Origin: Bombus terrestris
Lineage: Eukaryota > Arthropoda > Insecta > Hymenoptera > Apidae
Length of the DNA: 64,000 nucleotides
Reading direction: 5' to 3'
Assembly (NCBI RefSeq): GCF_910591885.1
Contig: NC_063274.1
Location: 10,865,164-10,929,163, forward strand
Under the pieces are notes generated by a model. That model was not told where the DNA came from and made no database searches. It worked only from the letters and a program-made list of their open reading frames with translations. Both the position numbers and the translations under genes were made by a program. Below, in pieces: positions 38,001 to 50,129 of the stretch (positions within the stretch are counted from its first letter, which is position 1; each line of letters opens with the position of its first letter).

Positions 38001-39281
38001 TGTGGAAACTTCGTCTGCCGAATCCCCCTATGCAGCAGTAGCGGGCATTCGCGTTACCTCCTACCTTTCTCACCATAACCATCCTCCATCACTATCACAT
38101 ACACACGCATAGACACTTACACGATAAAAATCATCACGTAGGGAAAAGCGCACACATAGACCAACTCCCTGCGCGAACTCCCACGAACCGATCTAACCAG
38201 CTTGAAAGATTCGCATTTACCTAATTGTGTCCCTTGTATTTATTTAGCTCCGGGACCTATTTAGATTACACGGTCTATGCATGCGTAACTGCACGGAGTA
38301 TCTGTCCCGATCTACCCTGTCGACAGATGATCGACTTGGTCACCCTCTCTCCGTTCACCGTGTTCGTCTTTGGCATAGTTTGATTACATTCTCCGTGGTT
38401 TATGTAATTAGCGTGAAGATATGGTTACAACGGAAAAGGTCTTGTTTTTTTATCTTTCAAAATGTTTCTATATAATAACGATAACGATAGGCGTTTGGAA
38501 ATGGGATTCGTGAACTACTTTTGCAAAAATAGGTGAGTTATATAATAATGTTTATGTTTCGATGCTTTTCCAGACTCGTTTACAGTTCTGCAAAACAACT
38601 GGGTATTTTGGTCGCTGTTCATGTCCTTGGCCCTTGGTCTAAGTTTGATCATGACTATAATATTTGAATTTGGTTTTGTCATGACGTGTTCCATAATCGC
38701 ATCCTTTATGGTAATCCTGCCATTAGATTATTGGATTGGTTCTGCTCTGAAATATATTATAATAAATATAATAAGAAGGATGACCGTCAAGGGTTTCAAT
38801 TTAGTCACAGTCCGACCACCATTTGAAGCTAATGGTATCACATTTTATTATATATTTATACCTTACTGTTCATTACTTGAGAGTAATTACACTCTGTTCA
38901 AATTCTATTGCTTGCTCAATATCACTTTCAATTATCAATATCGCAAATAACCACTTGTATTTGTTAACTTTTAAAAAGTATACTTATATATTATATTATG
39001 CTTTAATCGTTAAGCATTTGCAACTTGCCACACTCGTTATTATGTATTCTTTTAGAAACGTTGAGCAATCAATAGAAATTTGAGATAAGCTATAATTAAA
39101 AATGTTCTTTAAATTAGTGAAGATAGTAGTTATTTCATTAAAAGTTTTTAAGCAATATGCTACCGTTTCAGATATAGCCTTGATCATATTCTGGTTATGT
39201 TTGGTGCTATATCGCACCTGGAAGCAATGGTGCAGAGTAGGTGTACTAGATCTGGCGGAAAGAACTCCATTACTTCGCTGA
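31916..39281 (+). CDS. TM7SF3: Transmembrane 7 superfamily member 3 (TM7SF3), complete, eight exons
   Basis: Exons 31916..32012, 33053..33391, 35152..35420, 36538..36709, 36938..37078, 37530..37679, 38574..38834 and 39172..39281 join in one frame of 512 codons plus TGA; all phases match. A signal peptide (residues 1 to about 21) precedes an extracellular domain (to about 293) with several NxS/T sites and the family hallmarks APIPGGCNLEF and SAAYVPSFSYAC. Seven hydrophobic segments follow, at roughly 295-318, 322-341, 343-366, 368-388, 399-425, 427-447 and 478-490. The tail ends AERTPLLR, matching the vertebrate ERTPLL tail. The human protein is somewhat longer (about 570 residues). The family is a multipass membrane protein linked in mammals to stress responses and cell survival; its molecular activity is not established. 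The tail's acidic residue plus LL resembles a sorting signal. Confidence 0.95.
32013..33052 (+). other. TM7SF3 intron 1
   Basis: AT-rich; nothing recognisable beyond splice signals. Confidence 0.85.
33053..33391 (+). CDS. TM7SF3: TM7SF3 exon 2 (glycosylated ectodomain)
   Basis: Encodes 113 residues of beta-rich ectodomain with at least five N-glycosylation sequons (NLT, NAT, NIS, NVT, NKS) and the family stretch ASFIIFQIHTYQHNVTLSYD, which resembles vertebrate TFLIFQIHSQYQNTTVSF. The acceptor is TTTTACAG and the donor GTGAGT. Confidence 0.93.
33392..35151 (+). other. TM7SF3 intron 2
   Basis: Contains the 160-bp mariner-type MITE. ACAGGGTGGCCA near 33800 resembles a transposon end but has no partner. 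Otherwise AT-rich. Confidence 0.8.
33519..33678. mobile_element. Mariner-type MITE, 160 bp, in TM7SF3 intron 2
   Basis: The ends are inverted repeats of roughly 45 bp: the left end starts TTAGGTTGTTCCAAAGG and contains TTCGTTTTATAAGGAAATAA; the right end is its imperfect reverse complement, ending GGGGCAATCTAA. It is flanked by TA on both sides (33517-33518 and 33679-33680), the target duplication of Tc1/mariner elements. The interior is AT-rich with no coding capacity. It is a non-autonomous copy that would need a transposase from elsewhere. Confidence 0.88.
35152..35420 (+). CDS. TM7SF3: TM7SF3 exon 3 (GGCNLEF motif)
   Basis: Opens with APIPGGCNLEFNTEIAPYA, nearly identical to the conserved PVPGGCNLEFDLDI of vertebrate TM7SF3. 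The acceptor is CTCCGCAG. The donor is the weak GTACTT after GGAGTAAAG, chosen because it restores phase 0 for exon 4 and gives the expected continuity of the domain. Confidence 0.92.
35421..36537 (+). other. TM7SF3 intron 3
   Basis: Very AT-rich, with repeated short motifs such as AATCAAT. No feature recognised. Confidence 0.8.
36538..36709 (+). CDS. TM7SF3: TM7SF3 exon 4 (SAAYVPSFSYAC motif)
   Basis: Encodes VANPVIFSPMRRMFSAYTGV and the conserved NYSAAYVPSFSYACHPTIDP. The last extracellular cysteines precede the first membrane segment. The acceptor is GTCCAATAG and the donor GTACAT (weak), phase 1. Confidence 0.92.
36938..37078 (+). CDS. TM7SF3: TM7SF3 exon 5 (TM1 and TM2)
   Basis: Encodes IICAFCFFVGLLSICFGHH, the first membrane helix ending in the conserved FGH, then TLPVFFTGTVIGYAAVG, the second. 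The acceptor is TTTCTTTCAG and the donor GTATGT. Confidence 0.93.
37079..37529 (+). other. TM7SF3 intron 5
   Basis: AT-rich; nothing recognised. Confidence 0.85.
37530..37679 (+). CDS. TM7SF3: TM7SF3 exon 6 (TM3 and TM4)
   Basis: Encodes DILIAMGIGLCFTIFWLACQ and MTLGFLFACVTYFLSP, two membrane helices. The acceptor is GTTGCAG and the donor GTACGG (weak, but it is the one that keeps phase and matches the vertebrate protein). Without splicing here the frame runs on to a stop near 37792. Confidence 0.9.
37680..38573 (+). other. TM7SF3 intron 6
   Basis: Starts with a purine-rich GA array and continues GC-richer than the other TM7SF3 introns. No exon recognised. Confidence 0.8.
37861..37910. repeat. 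GA-rich array at the start of TM7SF3 intron 6
   Basis: A purine-only tract with a GAGAGAGAGAGAG core, about 200 bp after the exon 6 donor. It is one of several GA arrays in the window. Confidence 0.8.
38574..38834 (+). CDS. TM7SF3: TM7SF3 exon 7 (TM5 and TM6)
   Basis: Encodes NNWVFWSLFMSLALGLSLIM and VMTCSIIASFMVILPLDYWI, then an amphipathic stretch with RRMTVKGFNLVTVRPPFEAN that parallels vertebrate TM7SF3. The acceptor is CTTTTCCAG and the donor GTATCA, phase 1. Confidence 0.93.
38835..39171 (+). other. TM7SF3 intron 7
   Basis: AT-rich; nothing recognised. The frame of exon 7 continues 39 codons into it before a stop near 38950. Confidence 0.8.
39172..39281 (+). CDS. TM7SF3: TM7SF3 exon 8 (TM7, tail and stop)
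   Basis: Encodes DIALIIFWLCLVLYRTWKQW, the seventh membrane helix, then a short tail ending ERTPLLR and TGA at 39279-39281. The acceptor is CCGTTTCAG. The tail is much shorter than in human TM7SF3, but the last motif is kept. Confidence 0.92.
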
Positions 39282-39300
39282 ACATTTTTAAAAAGTCGAA

Positions 39301-39399
39301 AATAAAGTTTATGGCAATAGATATATATATACATACATAATGTAACAAAGCCAGTCAACTTTTCAATGTTCCATTTACAAAGTTTGTATACGAAATAAA
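39301..39399 (+). terminator. Candidate TM7SF3 polyadenylation signals
   Basis: AATAAA occurs at 39301-39306, only 20 bases after the stop codon, and again at 39394-39399. Either would give a short 3' UTR; the second is more usual in distance. AATAAA is common by chance in this AT-rich stretch. Confidence 0.4.
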
Positions 39400-39728
39400 T
39401 TTCGAACGAATTTTTATATCGCGTGATTACGATTTAAGTGAAATGTAACATACTTTGGTACCTATGTGATATAATCATTACTAAATAATAATATATAATA
39501 ATAAGTATGTTTATATAAATATACCTGGTGTTCGTTTTATTAACAATATAACCATATATTTATTTTGAAGAGTAAATACGACGTACAATACATACTTAAA
39601 CATTCAGATAAAATGAACGTTCTGAAGTGACACTTACACCCTTTGTTTCCTTCATCTGTCAAATAAATGTTATTATAGCCCTTAATAAATAAAATGTTAT
39701 TTATTACGAGTGACGAAGAATGACATTT

Positions 39729-39747
39729 AAATAAATAAATAAATAAG
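39729..39747. repeat. (AAAT)n microsatellite
   Basis: Four to five AAAT units downstream of TM7SF3. Just after it (39770-39825) is a run of short repeats of the pattern ATCAGAAGTTTATC. Confidence 0.75.
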
Positions 39748-41446
39748 TAATTATTATTATGCTTTATCAGAAGTCAGTTCAGAAGTTTATCAGAAATTTA
39801 TCAGAAATCAGAAGTTTATTTAAAAAACGAGATATAACGAATAATTGTGGCAACTTTTATTCTTGAAATGTTCAAGAAAATGGTAAAAATACAGATGAGC
39901 AATTTTTTGCAATATGATACAATTTTGAATTTTTAAATTGCTCTCTAAAATCTTCAAGCGCTAAGACACAATCCATACACTCAGAGTACAAACACTAGGA
40001 AGGATCAGGTTCAAAGGACAACAGTGGAAGGCTTATGGTGTTACTGAACGAATGCAGATGACTTGCGTTGTCATTAAAATGAAATAACATTTATTGAATC
40101 GAGACAGTGACACCTAACAGTGGTTCTATATCCTACTACTTACAATCTTAAAGGTAATCACAGCAACAATATTATCTCCATTATTCACAACACTTACGTA
40201 GATTACTGTCGCAATAATATATTATTCTCGTTAATAAATTTGTTAATACTCATACACTGTATTCGTTATCAGTATTATTATTACAGATAATAAGAAAACT
40301 GCGTGACCACTTCCGCGTCACTGCTCGGACTACGAAGTTTCGGTATCGAAAGAATGATCGAAGCGCGATCACATCGTAATTTCAAAGTAACGCCAACGAA
40401 ATGCAACTTGCTTCTTTAAACACGCAGTTTGTTAAAACAACGAACAAAGTGATTTTAAGAATTTGCGCAAAATTCCATTTCGTTGCATCGACGTGATCCG
40501 CGTTCTTAAAAAGGATTAACGTTATCCTCGTGTTACGTGATATCGTTCACCAAACGTTTCTTTTTTCTTTTCGAAGGAACAACAGAAAAACGTTTAACGA
40601 ACCAATCTGCTGGAGGAATGAAGTCGTCGTATCTCAAAGAAGCTATGGTACTGTTCCTTGTCGTCCACTTTGCCCATACAAATCTCGTGACAGTCTTTCG
40701 AAACTCACGCTGTTGTTCGTCAAAATAAAGGCATCGCTCTGACATAGTGTAAAAACGGTAAAGAGAAAAAAAAACAAGAAAAGATAAATCATCATCGTAC
40801 CAAAAAAGAAGTTCATCATAGACACCGATCGTCTTATAAAACCTGCAAATAATAATCACGACGAGCGGCGAATCGAAAGATTCTGTACAAATGCGACGAT
40901 CACTCGCGAAATCGAAAGGAATTCGAAATCTTGGATGGAAATAAATCTGCAACACCTTTGGTTCTTTTTATCTAAGCGACGGTGAACGCAGAAGTGGTCG
41001 ATGCGAATCCGAACGAAGTGTACGACGTCGAGAACCGAGGCTCCCGACCGTTGGAGAACCGACAGAATGGCGGTGCTTTCGCTCTCGCAAGCGATCTTTT
41101 TCCCTAATTCGGCCCGTTATCGTTCACCGGCCATTACGTTCTCTTTGTTTTGTTTCATTTTTTTTTTTCGTATTTTTTCTTCATCCAAAAATATAAATTT
41201 TACTAATGTACAGTACACAATCCCCGTTCGCCGTAGAAAACGTTCAATCGAATTGCGGTACACCAGCTGCGTGTCAAAATCGTGGGAAACGATGTCCTTC
41301 ATATCAGACGAGGCACGATTTCTATTATATTTATAATATATTTCGTTCGTGCCTTCGATCGTCGTCACGATTTCGACTCGCGAATATCTTCAATTATACC
41401 CTATTGACTGCTGACAAATCGTTTATAGCTCGTCATCTATTTAACA

Positions 41447-41461
41447 AGAGAGAGAGAGAGA
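41447..41461. repeat. (GA)n short array
   Basis: A pure GA run near 41450, between TM7SF3 and toy, inside a GC-richer patch. Confidence 0.75.
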
Positions 41462-42364
41462 CTCGACAACGACGTTCTCGACGGTAACGCGACAGTTGCT
41501 CGGCAGAAAGCTTCTTCTTCGTGGAGGAGAAGGAGGAGGAGGAAAAGCTGTTTTACTGGAGAATCGGAGAGTCTAATTAAACGGATGTTTGTTGCGTAAC
41601 ACTGATATACACATGCTCGAGGAGTATGCTTCGGCGAAGGGAACAAAACGTGGTCCAGAGTGTCTTGGAACGGCGAAGTCTCGTGACCGATCACGATTCG
41701 AGTGTCTCGTGAAATATATTAGTCGTTTCTCGTATTTTCTTATTTACCGTTGCTATTAACGTCTTGACAGCCAGGCTCTGAGTAAGAATACGAATAGCAT
41801 ACGAATTGAAACCTTGTAGGTAAATGAAACAATCATAAACTAGTTATGCTAATTGTAAGTAAAAGAAGAAGTAATTTCTGAAAATCCAGACAAATTTCCT
41901 AATTAAATGTTCTATTTCATTCTATCGATCCTTTGATATAAGAACGAACGAGGATTAATTGACAAAGCTGAATGATATAATCTACTCGTCACTGGTATTC
42001 GATTGACAATATTTTCTCTTCTCAATGCCGGGCGTCACGAAATTAATATTATTATTTAATTCTCATCTCGGCAAAGTCTTTAGGCATCGATCGTTCCAAC
42101 CGTGACGATTCAACTTTCGATCATACTTATTTTCATCGCCCATTCTGTTCCGCTACTGTAACGAAACACGCGATATTTTCAACGACACCCTGGCAGGAAG
42201 TCGTAGACATGTCACAGAAGTCTTAGACACGTGGAAAAAGTGGATCGGTTTCAAGTGGCCGACATAACACCGCGTAATCCTCGCATCAGGTACGAATCAG
42301 CGACCGAGAAGAAGTTCAATCGACTACCAACAAACGCAGCCAAGTACGAGTAGTCCTCTTTTTC

Positions 42365-42368
<4 letters not shown>

Positions 42369-42392
<24 letters not shown>
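42369..42392. repeat. Poly(T) tract, 24 bases
   Basis: A pure T run (poly(A) on the minus strand) between TM7SF3 and toy. No retrocopy is recognisable next to it. Confidence 0.9.
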
Positions 42393-42395
<3 letters not shown>

Positions 42396-44154
42396 AGAGA
42401 AAAAAAAGCGAAACAACCGGAGTAAGAGAGGGAGAAAACGGAGGACGAAGCGCGTGTTTTCCGAGAGACACGAAGGGGTGGTCGGTCGTTTCATCACGTT
42501 CGAGCCGCGTGAAACGGACGTCGCGACCGGAAAACCTCTGTCGACGAAAACACCGACGAAAAATCTCGAGTGGTTCTCGCGGTCGCGCTTGCGCGTTCTC
42601 CTCCATTTTCCCATCCCTTTTCGCTCCGTTAATGCGATTAATTAGAAATTTTATATCGCGTAAAAAGCCTTGTCTCTGAGGTAGTGCATCATATAATATC
42701 AAATTACCCTGTACCATAATTTTCCCACTTTTCGCGACACTTTTGTACGTGTGTACGTGTATAGAAGTACGTGTGTTTCGGATGGCCGCACGGATGGTTG
42801 GCTCGTACGTGCTACCGCCCCCCGTGGAAATTTATTTTCGCCGAAAGTTTCGGGCCACCGAGAACTCGATTCGCGCCGTCGCGTCGCGGTCATTTTGAAT
42901 CTTTGCGAATGTTTTCAGCGGCCGCTCGATCCTTTGAACCGTATTGCAAAAGCATTCTTTTTCATATCCACAAATTATATTAATCTGTGCTAGTAGATTT
43001 TGTTCGTTTTACAATGCGAGAGAAAGTTTACGTAGAATTCTATTTTCTATCGGAAGTTAAATGCGTTCGATTCGGTGTTTGAGGGCAAAGTCAAATTTAA
43101 ATTTGGTAAGAAAATGTTTGCTCGTCGATGCCAATAAACTGGAAAGTGGTAAGTGTATCAGTTTTCCCTTTAAGGAAACCATACACAGCGAAACATTTAT
43201 TTAAAAGAAATAGCCGAGAGACCTGAAAGACTGAAAGCTTCGAAACTCTTTCTCGAGAAGTATACGGGAGAAATCTCGGTTGTCAAGATTGGTCGAACGA
43301 TAGTGGCGCATCCTCTGCGAGAAATCCACTCTCGACATGATATCGACAGCAATCTAGATTATATAAAGAAAACTCTATTTGCTAATATTACTGAAAACGA
43401 AGAACCTTGTGTAAAGCAGTTTGATCGTAACGACCATCGATCTTAAATTTATCGAGTATTGCACATGTCGCAAGAAATTCCACCCTGACTACCTAGTAGC
43501 AAAATCATGGAAAAGCAATTCTTTCCTATCTTCCTCTAACTTAAGAAACGTTTTAAGGATAAAAAGGAAACAGGATTAAGCGCCTAAATTGCAATATCGC
43601 GAAAATCGATTTCGGTAACTCGACAAATATTTTAATTTCCAATTCTAAAAACAAATTTGGTTCCGGGCGAAACCAAGCTTCGATCAAAAAATACCATTTC
43701 CGTAGATCAAAGTCTAGTGAACCGCCACCGGCGTAGCGAATCGATCTCTCGAGGCTTGATCGTCGCGGATCCATCCCTAAATCCTTCCACATTAGCGTTC
43801 CTGCGATGTGATCGTATCATTCGTTGTGACGCGTCGTCTCGCGTCGATTCGAGATCCGTTCCAAGACTTCCGTATGCAAAGATCGATGTATGTGAAGCAT
43901 GAGAAGAACGTATAACGCGGCTTGGCGTGCGTGTGGCTGGAAAGTTGGCTAGCACAATGGCACGATAAAATAACACGTACTTTGCTAAATATCAAATGAC
44001 TAGACTTGGTGTGTTTATATATTTCTGGAAAAAATGTCCTCGTACGTAATACAATTATTAATATCCGTTTCGTGTAAACAGTTAAAGGTACATAGCACTA
44101 AACTGTTCGTCCTAAAATTTTGGTCATCTTATACCACTGTCAGAAAAAGAAATA

Positions 44155-44175
44155 TTATATATATATATATATATT
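44155..44175. repeat. (TA)n microsatellite
   Basis: About ten TA units between TM7SF3 and toy. Confidence 0.85.
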
Positions 44176-45351
44176 ACAAATACGTAAAAGAAGAAATAAT
44201 ACGGAATTAACATTGCACCGTCCTGTAAGATCACGAGATCCTTATTTTCCCATGGAACCGAATTTTATCTTTGAAAACGTGTAGATTCTAACACGTAACC
44301 AATTTTCTAATCTCGCTATACCATTTCCTTCCATACAGATTCTACTTGTCATAATATTTAGATAACATCAATCTCTGCTAAGGTTCCACCTCTTCGATGG
44401 TATTCAGAAAAATATAATATTTGCACAAATATTCGCGGTCTACGGATAATCGATATGTGAGCAATTCGACCAATAACAATAGATACACATACGCGCGCTA
44501 TTTCCAAGCTTGTTCTATTGTATTTGATATAACATGTAAATTGATCAGATGTATATTCGATCCGCTAGCCAACTTTGCAACCTCGAACGGTATACATTTG
44601 CGTGAAAACAATGAGCGAATAATAAAAGTAGGCTCGGGTCGCGTCCTCGAACGTCGATGGACCACTCCCGCCGTCAATTTTTCCACTCTTCGCAACGACA
44701 GAGGCGGTCGATCGTCCGTTTCCGGTTTCCAAGGGAGAACATCGAATACACGTGGCAAAGAGATTTCCGTTTCTTTATGTTAGCGTGTGTATGCGTGTAT
44801 GTGTACGATTTCTATAAAGTGGTATACGATCGAACGGTACCGAAACGACCGTCTTTTCGCTTATCTAAACGTATATACACAGCGTGTCGACGATTTCTGT
44901 CTAATTTACATTACAGGCTAAGAAGAGTATAACAAATGCTATTTTACAATCGCCTTTATACAAGAAAATCGACGAGGGAATTTGCTTCGATCGCGGGCAA
45001 TCGAACTGTCGGTAAAAAAAGGGGAGAGAAAGCAAGAAGAGAGAAAAGAAAGAGACAGTTCGTTTACGAAAGGAAATTCTTTCAACTTGCGATGCGAATG
45101 AAGCTTCGTTTCTCCTCGTCTTCGATAACTCTACGTATTTCTTCCTTTTCTTTCTTTTTTCTTTTCGTGGTAACACGTTCGTGAAACGTTCTCTCGGCGT
45201 GACTTGTGCTTCTAGAAAACGTGTGATTCCCGCGTTTACAAAGCATATAATATATATACTCTAAAGTATCCTCTCTGTTCGAGTGGTTCCGCGATCGGTC
45301 GATAACGATCGAGCAAATCTATTTTATTTTATTTCTTTTTTTTCTTATTTC

Positions 45352-45410
45352 TCCTTCTTCATCTTCCGCTGCTTCTTCTTCTTATTCTTCTTCTTCCTCT
45401 TATTCTTTTC
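45352..45410. repeat. (TTC)n-type interrupted microsatellite
   Basis: An interrupted CTT/TTC trinucleotide array in a pyrimidine-rich stretch between TM7SF3 and toy. Confidence 0.8.
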
Positions 45411-48381
45411 GTTACCAGCTACAGATTGGATTGTCTTAATCTAGAATCGCGTGGAGTTTGGACCAAGGGATGGGACCACCCCTTTTTCGTACCCAGGGGG
45501 AGAAATATAGAGAACGTGCTTGGTGCACGACGAGGATATATCGTCGTGTCCTTGGTGGAGCATGAGAAGAGGAAAAGAGAGAGAGGGAGTCGGTTTGAGA
45601 AACACGTTTTTCTTGTTCGACTAGTTGGAGGAGTCCTAAAGCTAACGCTGTATCCTTGAACCCTTCGTAAAGTCTGCGAGAAAGAGGCTCGGTCTCTCAA
45701 ACGAGATTACGCGAGGACCTACGTAGTTAGAGCGAATCCTGCTGAAGTGCGTTCCGCCTGCGTCAGAACACGGTTCGTGAGACGATCCATCGCGACTGAG
45801 CGTCGTTTGGCAATTTACGAATCTTTTTGCAGAGTTACTATTTAGATTATAGCGAACGTGATTTGGAAATTTTATCTTAGACGATGATAATTATCGTAAA
45901 GACGATTCTTTAGTTGCTTAATTTAAAAATAGTTGCACTTACGATCGAGATAACTCGCGATGCGACCTCGTCGTTCGATGCTTTCGAACGAGATATCTCG
46001 CGTATCTACTTTTTAACACTTAAAAGTAACATTTTATTTGTTAAATATTAACGTTAAAATATTTAAAATAAAATAAGTAGAGACAAAACAAATTTTAACT
46101 TGTAAATCGATAAAAAAAATAAAAGATTTCCTTTTTTGTTTTAAAAATGTGTGAAAATACATATCCAACGTTCAATTATAGTTAACGTCGTTAAGCCCTT
46201 TACGACGCTTTGGGTGAAATATCACGAGTGTTTATTTCCGCCGTTTACAACTTTTTGGAATAAACTTTTGGTATAAAACAAATTTTTAAACATCGCCTTG
46301 CGAGATATCCCGTCCATAGATTGAAAGGGAAGTTACACAACAAAAGAGTTACACACACTTTTCGAATCTTGTTAGAAAAGTATCTACAAAGATTGCTGGT
46401 CATGCAAGGGTGCAAGATACAATGAATATTTTTTCAAACGTAAAAAAATACTGATTTTTATTTCGTTACAGTTTGTCGTTTATAGTTTATTAGCTATGGT
46501 TTAAAAATTGATTCGACGAAAGACCAAAGCTGACTAACGATTAATCTCTTAAATAAGTGTCGAAAGCTTTAAAACATGTTACACTGTCAACAACATAACG
46601 TGTCGCGATGCAAATCCAACGATAGAAATGAAACATTTCTTAGAAAGAAAAAAAAAAAAGAAACAAAGAGAAATCAATTTCTTTATCGTTTTCGATGAAC
46701 GAAAATCTTTATCGCTACAAAAATGTTCTCTACGACTTTCGCGGAACTTGTCTACGAATTTCCACTCGACGAGGGAAGTTCGATCTCGTAAGCAGTCACT
46801 TTTCCGAAGCAAGTTTCTGGCTGGTGGAACGTTGTCAGCCGACGCCATATCTGCGAGCAAGCGTGATGGCCGGCCGGCGAAAAAAGCCACCCTCGAGGTA
46901 GCTATCAATCCCCGCGGCTCCCACCCTTACAAAGGCAGCCAGCTTGGCCAGAGCCACCCTAAAGTCTCGCGAGAATATTTGCAGCGGATGCCCGCCCTTC
47001 CTCCCTCTGTCTTCGAATCCCTCGAAATTTCCACGCGAATCGCTCGGCTGTCATGCGTACCACAGCCACGCGTGAAAAATTCGATAAACGAATCTTGCCA
47101 GTCATCGATCGAGAGATATAAGAACGCCCGCAAGCGATAACAATACACAAATGGAAGTTTGAAATTATTTTCATACTACGAGTAAAAAGATATACTTCTT
47201 TTAGAATAGTTGAAATAAGGATATTTTATTTCATTTCGAATTATCATAGATTCTATTTGAATTTGTTAGATTTTTGTTAGATTTCTGAAAGAATGATAGA
47301 TTTTAAAAGGATTTTTACTTTCAAATTGCTTCCACTTCACTGGCCTATATCTAATTTCGATTAATAGTTTGAACTTTTGTCAAAGACTCCGGCTATTCAA
47401 TCGTTTTAAATTCACAGTCCGCATAAAATTAAGGAAGCTGTCGCTATCGATCGTTAATACTATACGCTGATACTATAATACGCCAGTTTACCCTTCGATT
47501 CATACTTTCCTTTTTCGTAGGGAACATCCGCGTTACAAACAAAATTGTGTTTCTTCCAATACGTTACTATCTTATTCATCTTTCTAAAGGATTCCGTCGA
47601 GAAACTAAAATGCAACAATCAGCGGCTACTAACTTATTTGACGCAACATATGCGTCGGTAGCAACGAATGTGTTACATTCTGTTTCCTCGCAACGATACT
47701 CGTAAGGAACGAAGTCATTCTTCAACTTAAAATTTCCAAATTTGAAAATTTATCGAGATAAACAACAAAGAAAATATTAACACCATGCTACTTATATACA
47801 TTAGATAACCTACTTCGTTGATGTTCGTTCACTGATATATAAAATTTCAAATATTATGTTTTAAATGTATATTGCAATACGATATACTTGTAGCATCTCG
47901 TACATTGGATCGTCTAACGAACATGTTCGACGCCGATACGTTCATTTGTACACTGTTGTGAGTAGATGGATAATATACCCTGCGTGACCCGGGTCATGCG
48001 TATACGTCTATGACCACTAGATTAAACGCGATTCAATGAAAGGACGATGAGCGTCCGCCTCGATCTTTGATACATCGCGTTCGCGCGACGATCGACGCGA
48101 TTTTCCGACACTAAAATGTACCAAGTAGACACCTGTTTCAAGAAGTTTAAGCTTACGTGGAGTTTCTGACGCAATCAATGTTCTTTAACCCCTCAAATCA
48201 GTTTCGCGTAGGTACAAGAAGCGTATGTCGTCATAACTTTATCGTTCATGGCAATTCGATGTGTACGTATCAGTTTGTTAATACATTATCGTTTGTCTGT
48301 ACGTATTTGTTAACACTTTGGCGGGTAAAACGATTGTAATCGTTTCTTAATAAAGATCATATACCGAAATTTAGTACGTTG

Positions 48382-48404
48382 TACGATACGATACGATACG
48401 ATAC
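48382..48404. repeat. (GATAC)n pentanucleotide repeat
   Basis: Four and a half tandem TACGA/GATAC units, downstream of toy. Confidence 0.88.
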
Positions 48405-49132
48405 TGCGGATGTTTATGGGAAAATTGAAATATGATAAAAATCTATACAATGTGAAAAAATACATTTTCTTGGATATAAGTTTATCGTCTTTGGTTGCGT
48501 TCATAGAAATCTGAATTTACATAATATATCCACCATCTAGAATCTAGATAATAATTTCAGTAACACGGTACTCTACTTATTGTACGTTGTATTACTACAC
48601 AACAATTAGAAGTGGGTTTTCAAGCACGTTGCAAAAATATCTACATGTCGGCGAAAGTGTTAAGAAACTTGCTGAATTTTGACGAATTCGTTCGTGCGTA
48701 ATTGCCGACTCGAGAGGTTAACGCGCAAAGTGCGCGAGAATTTGCGATCGTTCGTATTTAAAATAGCGAAAGATATTTGAAAGGATTCTTCGATTTCAAT
48801 GGAACAACGAACGCTTCGCGCGCGTACTTTCCGTTACGAGGGTGTTTAATCGCAAATTCTGAACCAGAGTGTGCGTACTTGTTTTTTCGGTGACCCAAAG
48901 TAACGATCAGCAGTGTCCGCTAGTTGTCGAGATTTGGCAAGCTTCCAACGGGTAATTAATCGAATTAAAGCGGACTCGTTAACCTTTTATTCCCTTTTTT
49001 CAACTCCTGTTGCGCTGGTCCCTTAACAGGTTACCTGATCTCATTCGTGCAACCCTTTCCCTGTGACTCTGAGAAAGTGGGAGAACACAACTCTTTGAAA
49101 ACGAATTATGGCTGAAACGTTGATTCTTTGTT

Positions 49133-50129
49133 TTTATTCTCTCGATAAACTAGATTACGTGCGGTACCTCTAAATTCGAAACAATAGAAAATCGAATACG
49201 TTAGATGATCGTATCGAATATGGAGGATATCGAACGTGAACATTGCTAATCGGTATTTATATGTCCCAAATTGTTAAGTAAGACAGATACAGCAAGTACT
49301 TCTCGTCCTAGCCAGTTTACTTATTGCAAAGAAGAGAACAAACGAATATATACATCGGTTAGATAAAAGAGAACAGTTAAACTGTATTAAAATAATATTC
49401 ATAATATGAAACTCGAAAACAAATTCCTATAATAAATCACATAAAACACGATCCTAAAATATTGCAATATAAAACAACGAAAAAACTCTCCACGCTATAC
49501 TTTTAATAACACATTGTCATACGACACCGAAGAATCGATCAGTAAGTAAATACATCCATTAATCGATCCAGAAATAGAAAACAATCTTATTCGAATAACG
49601 CAGCAGTGCCGTATACGTAAGAATAAAATCATAACGTATGAAAAAAAAAGTTACTTTGATATTAATTTAAAAACAAAAAAGAAAAAGATCCATCTAGGAA
49701 CACTGCTGACCCGCTAAACTTGCAAAGTCACAATCCACGTGTGTTCGGAGCGACGCTGAACAAGCGTCGTCGATTATCTCGTTCGAATGTCATCGCGCGC
49801 CATCATGACGCGATCGCGATGAACGCAGTGATCGAGGTCGGCGATTCGCCGTACGGCAACGAACCGTCTCGTGTGATCGAGTATCGCGCGCGCGACCATC
49901 TCTGCAAGAGAGCGTCCGAAGAGATTGATCGGTTGGTTCACTCACTGGTGTCAGAGGTGTGCACGGGAGTGGTAGCCGGTGTGTTCGAAGGCTGATGCTG
50001 CGCTGGCTGCGTCGGTATCCCGAGGGAAGCGAGCAGCGGCCGGGACACTGCACCAGGGGTGGCTGTCGGTGGCGGCGGGCTCTCCTGGCCGACGAGCAAG
50101 CTCGCGGGCGGGAACCCGAAGAGCTGGGA
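49133..50129 (-). other. Probable toy 3' UTR
   Basis: Sequence after the toy stop codon. The first 350 bp are GC-rich and carry several overlapping open frames on both strands that resemble no protein. Minus-strand AATAAA signals occur at 49133-49138 and further left near 48984. The true cleavage site cannot be told from sequence alone. Confidence 0.45.

Larger units (their letters stand above)
39400..49132. other. Gene-free stretch between TM7SF3 and toy
   Basis: About 10 kb with no recognisable gene. 39400-40450 and 47150-49700 are mostly AT-rich; 40500-46000 and 46700-47150 contain GC-richer, CpG-containing patches with short open frames on both strands that look like chance. Holds microsatellites and a poly(T) tract. 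It could include a longer toy 3' UTR and distal toy control elements. Confidence 0.6.

Noticed and set aside
20109..50045. 17-base identical string CGAGCAGCGGCCGGGAC at about 20109 and 50029
   Set aside because: A single GC-rich match of this length between two CpG islands is within chance for a window of this size; flanks do not align.
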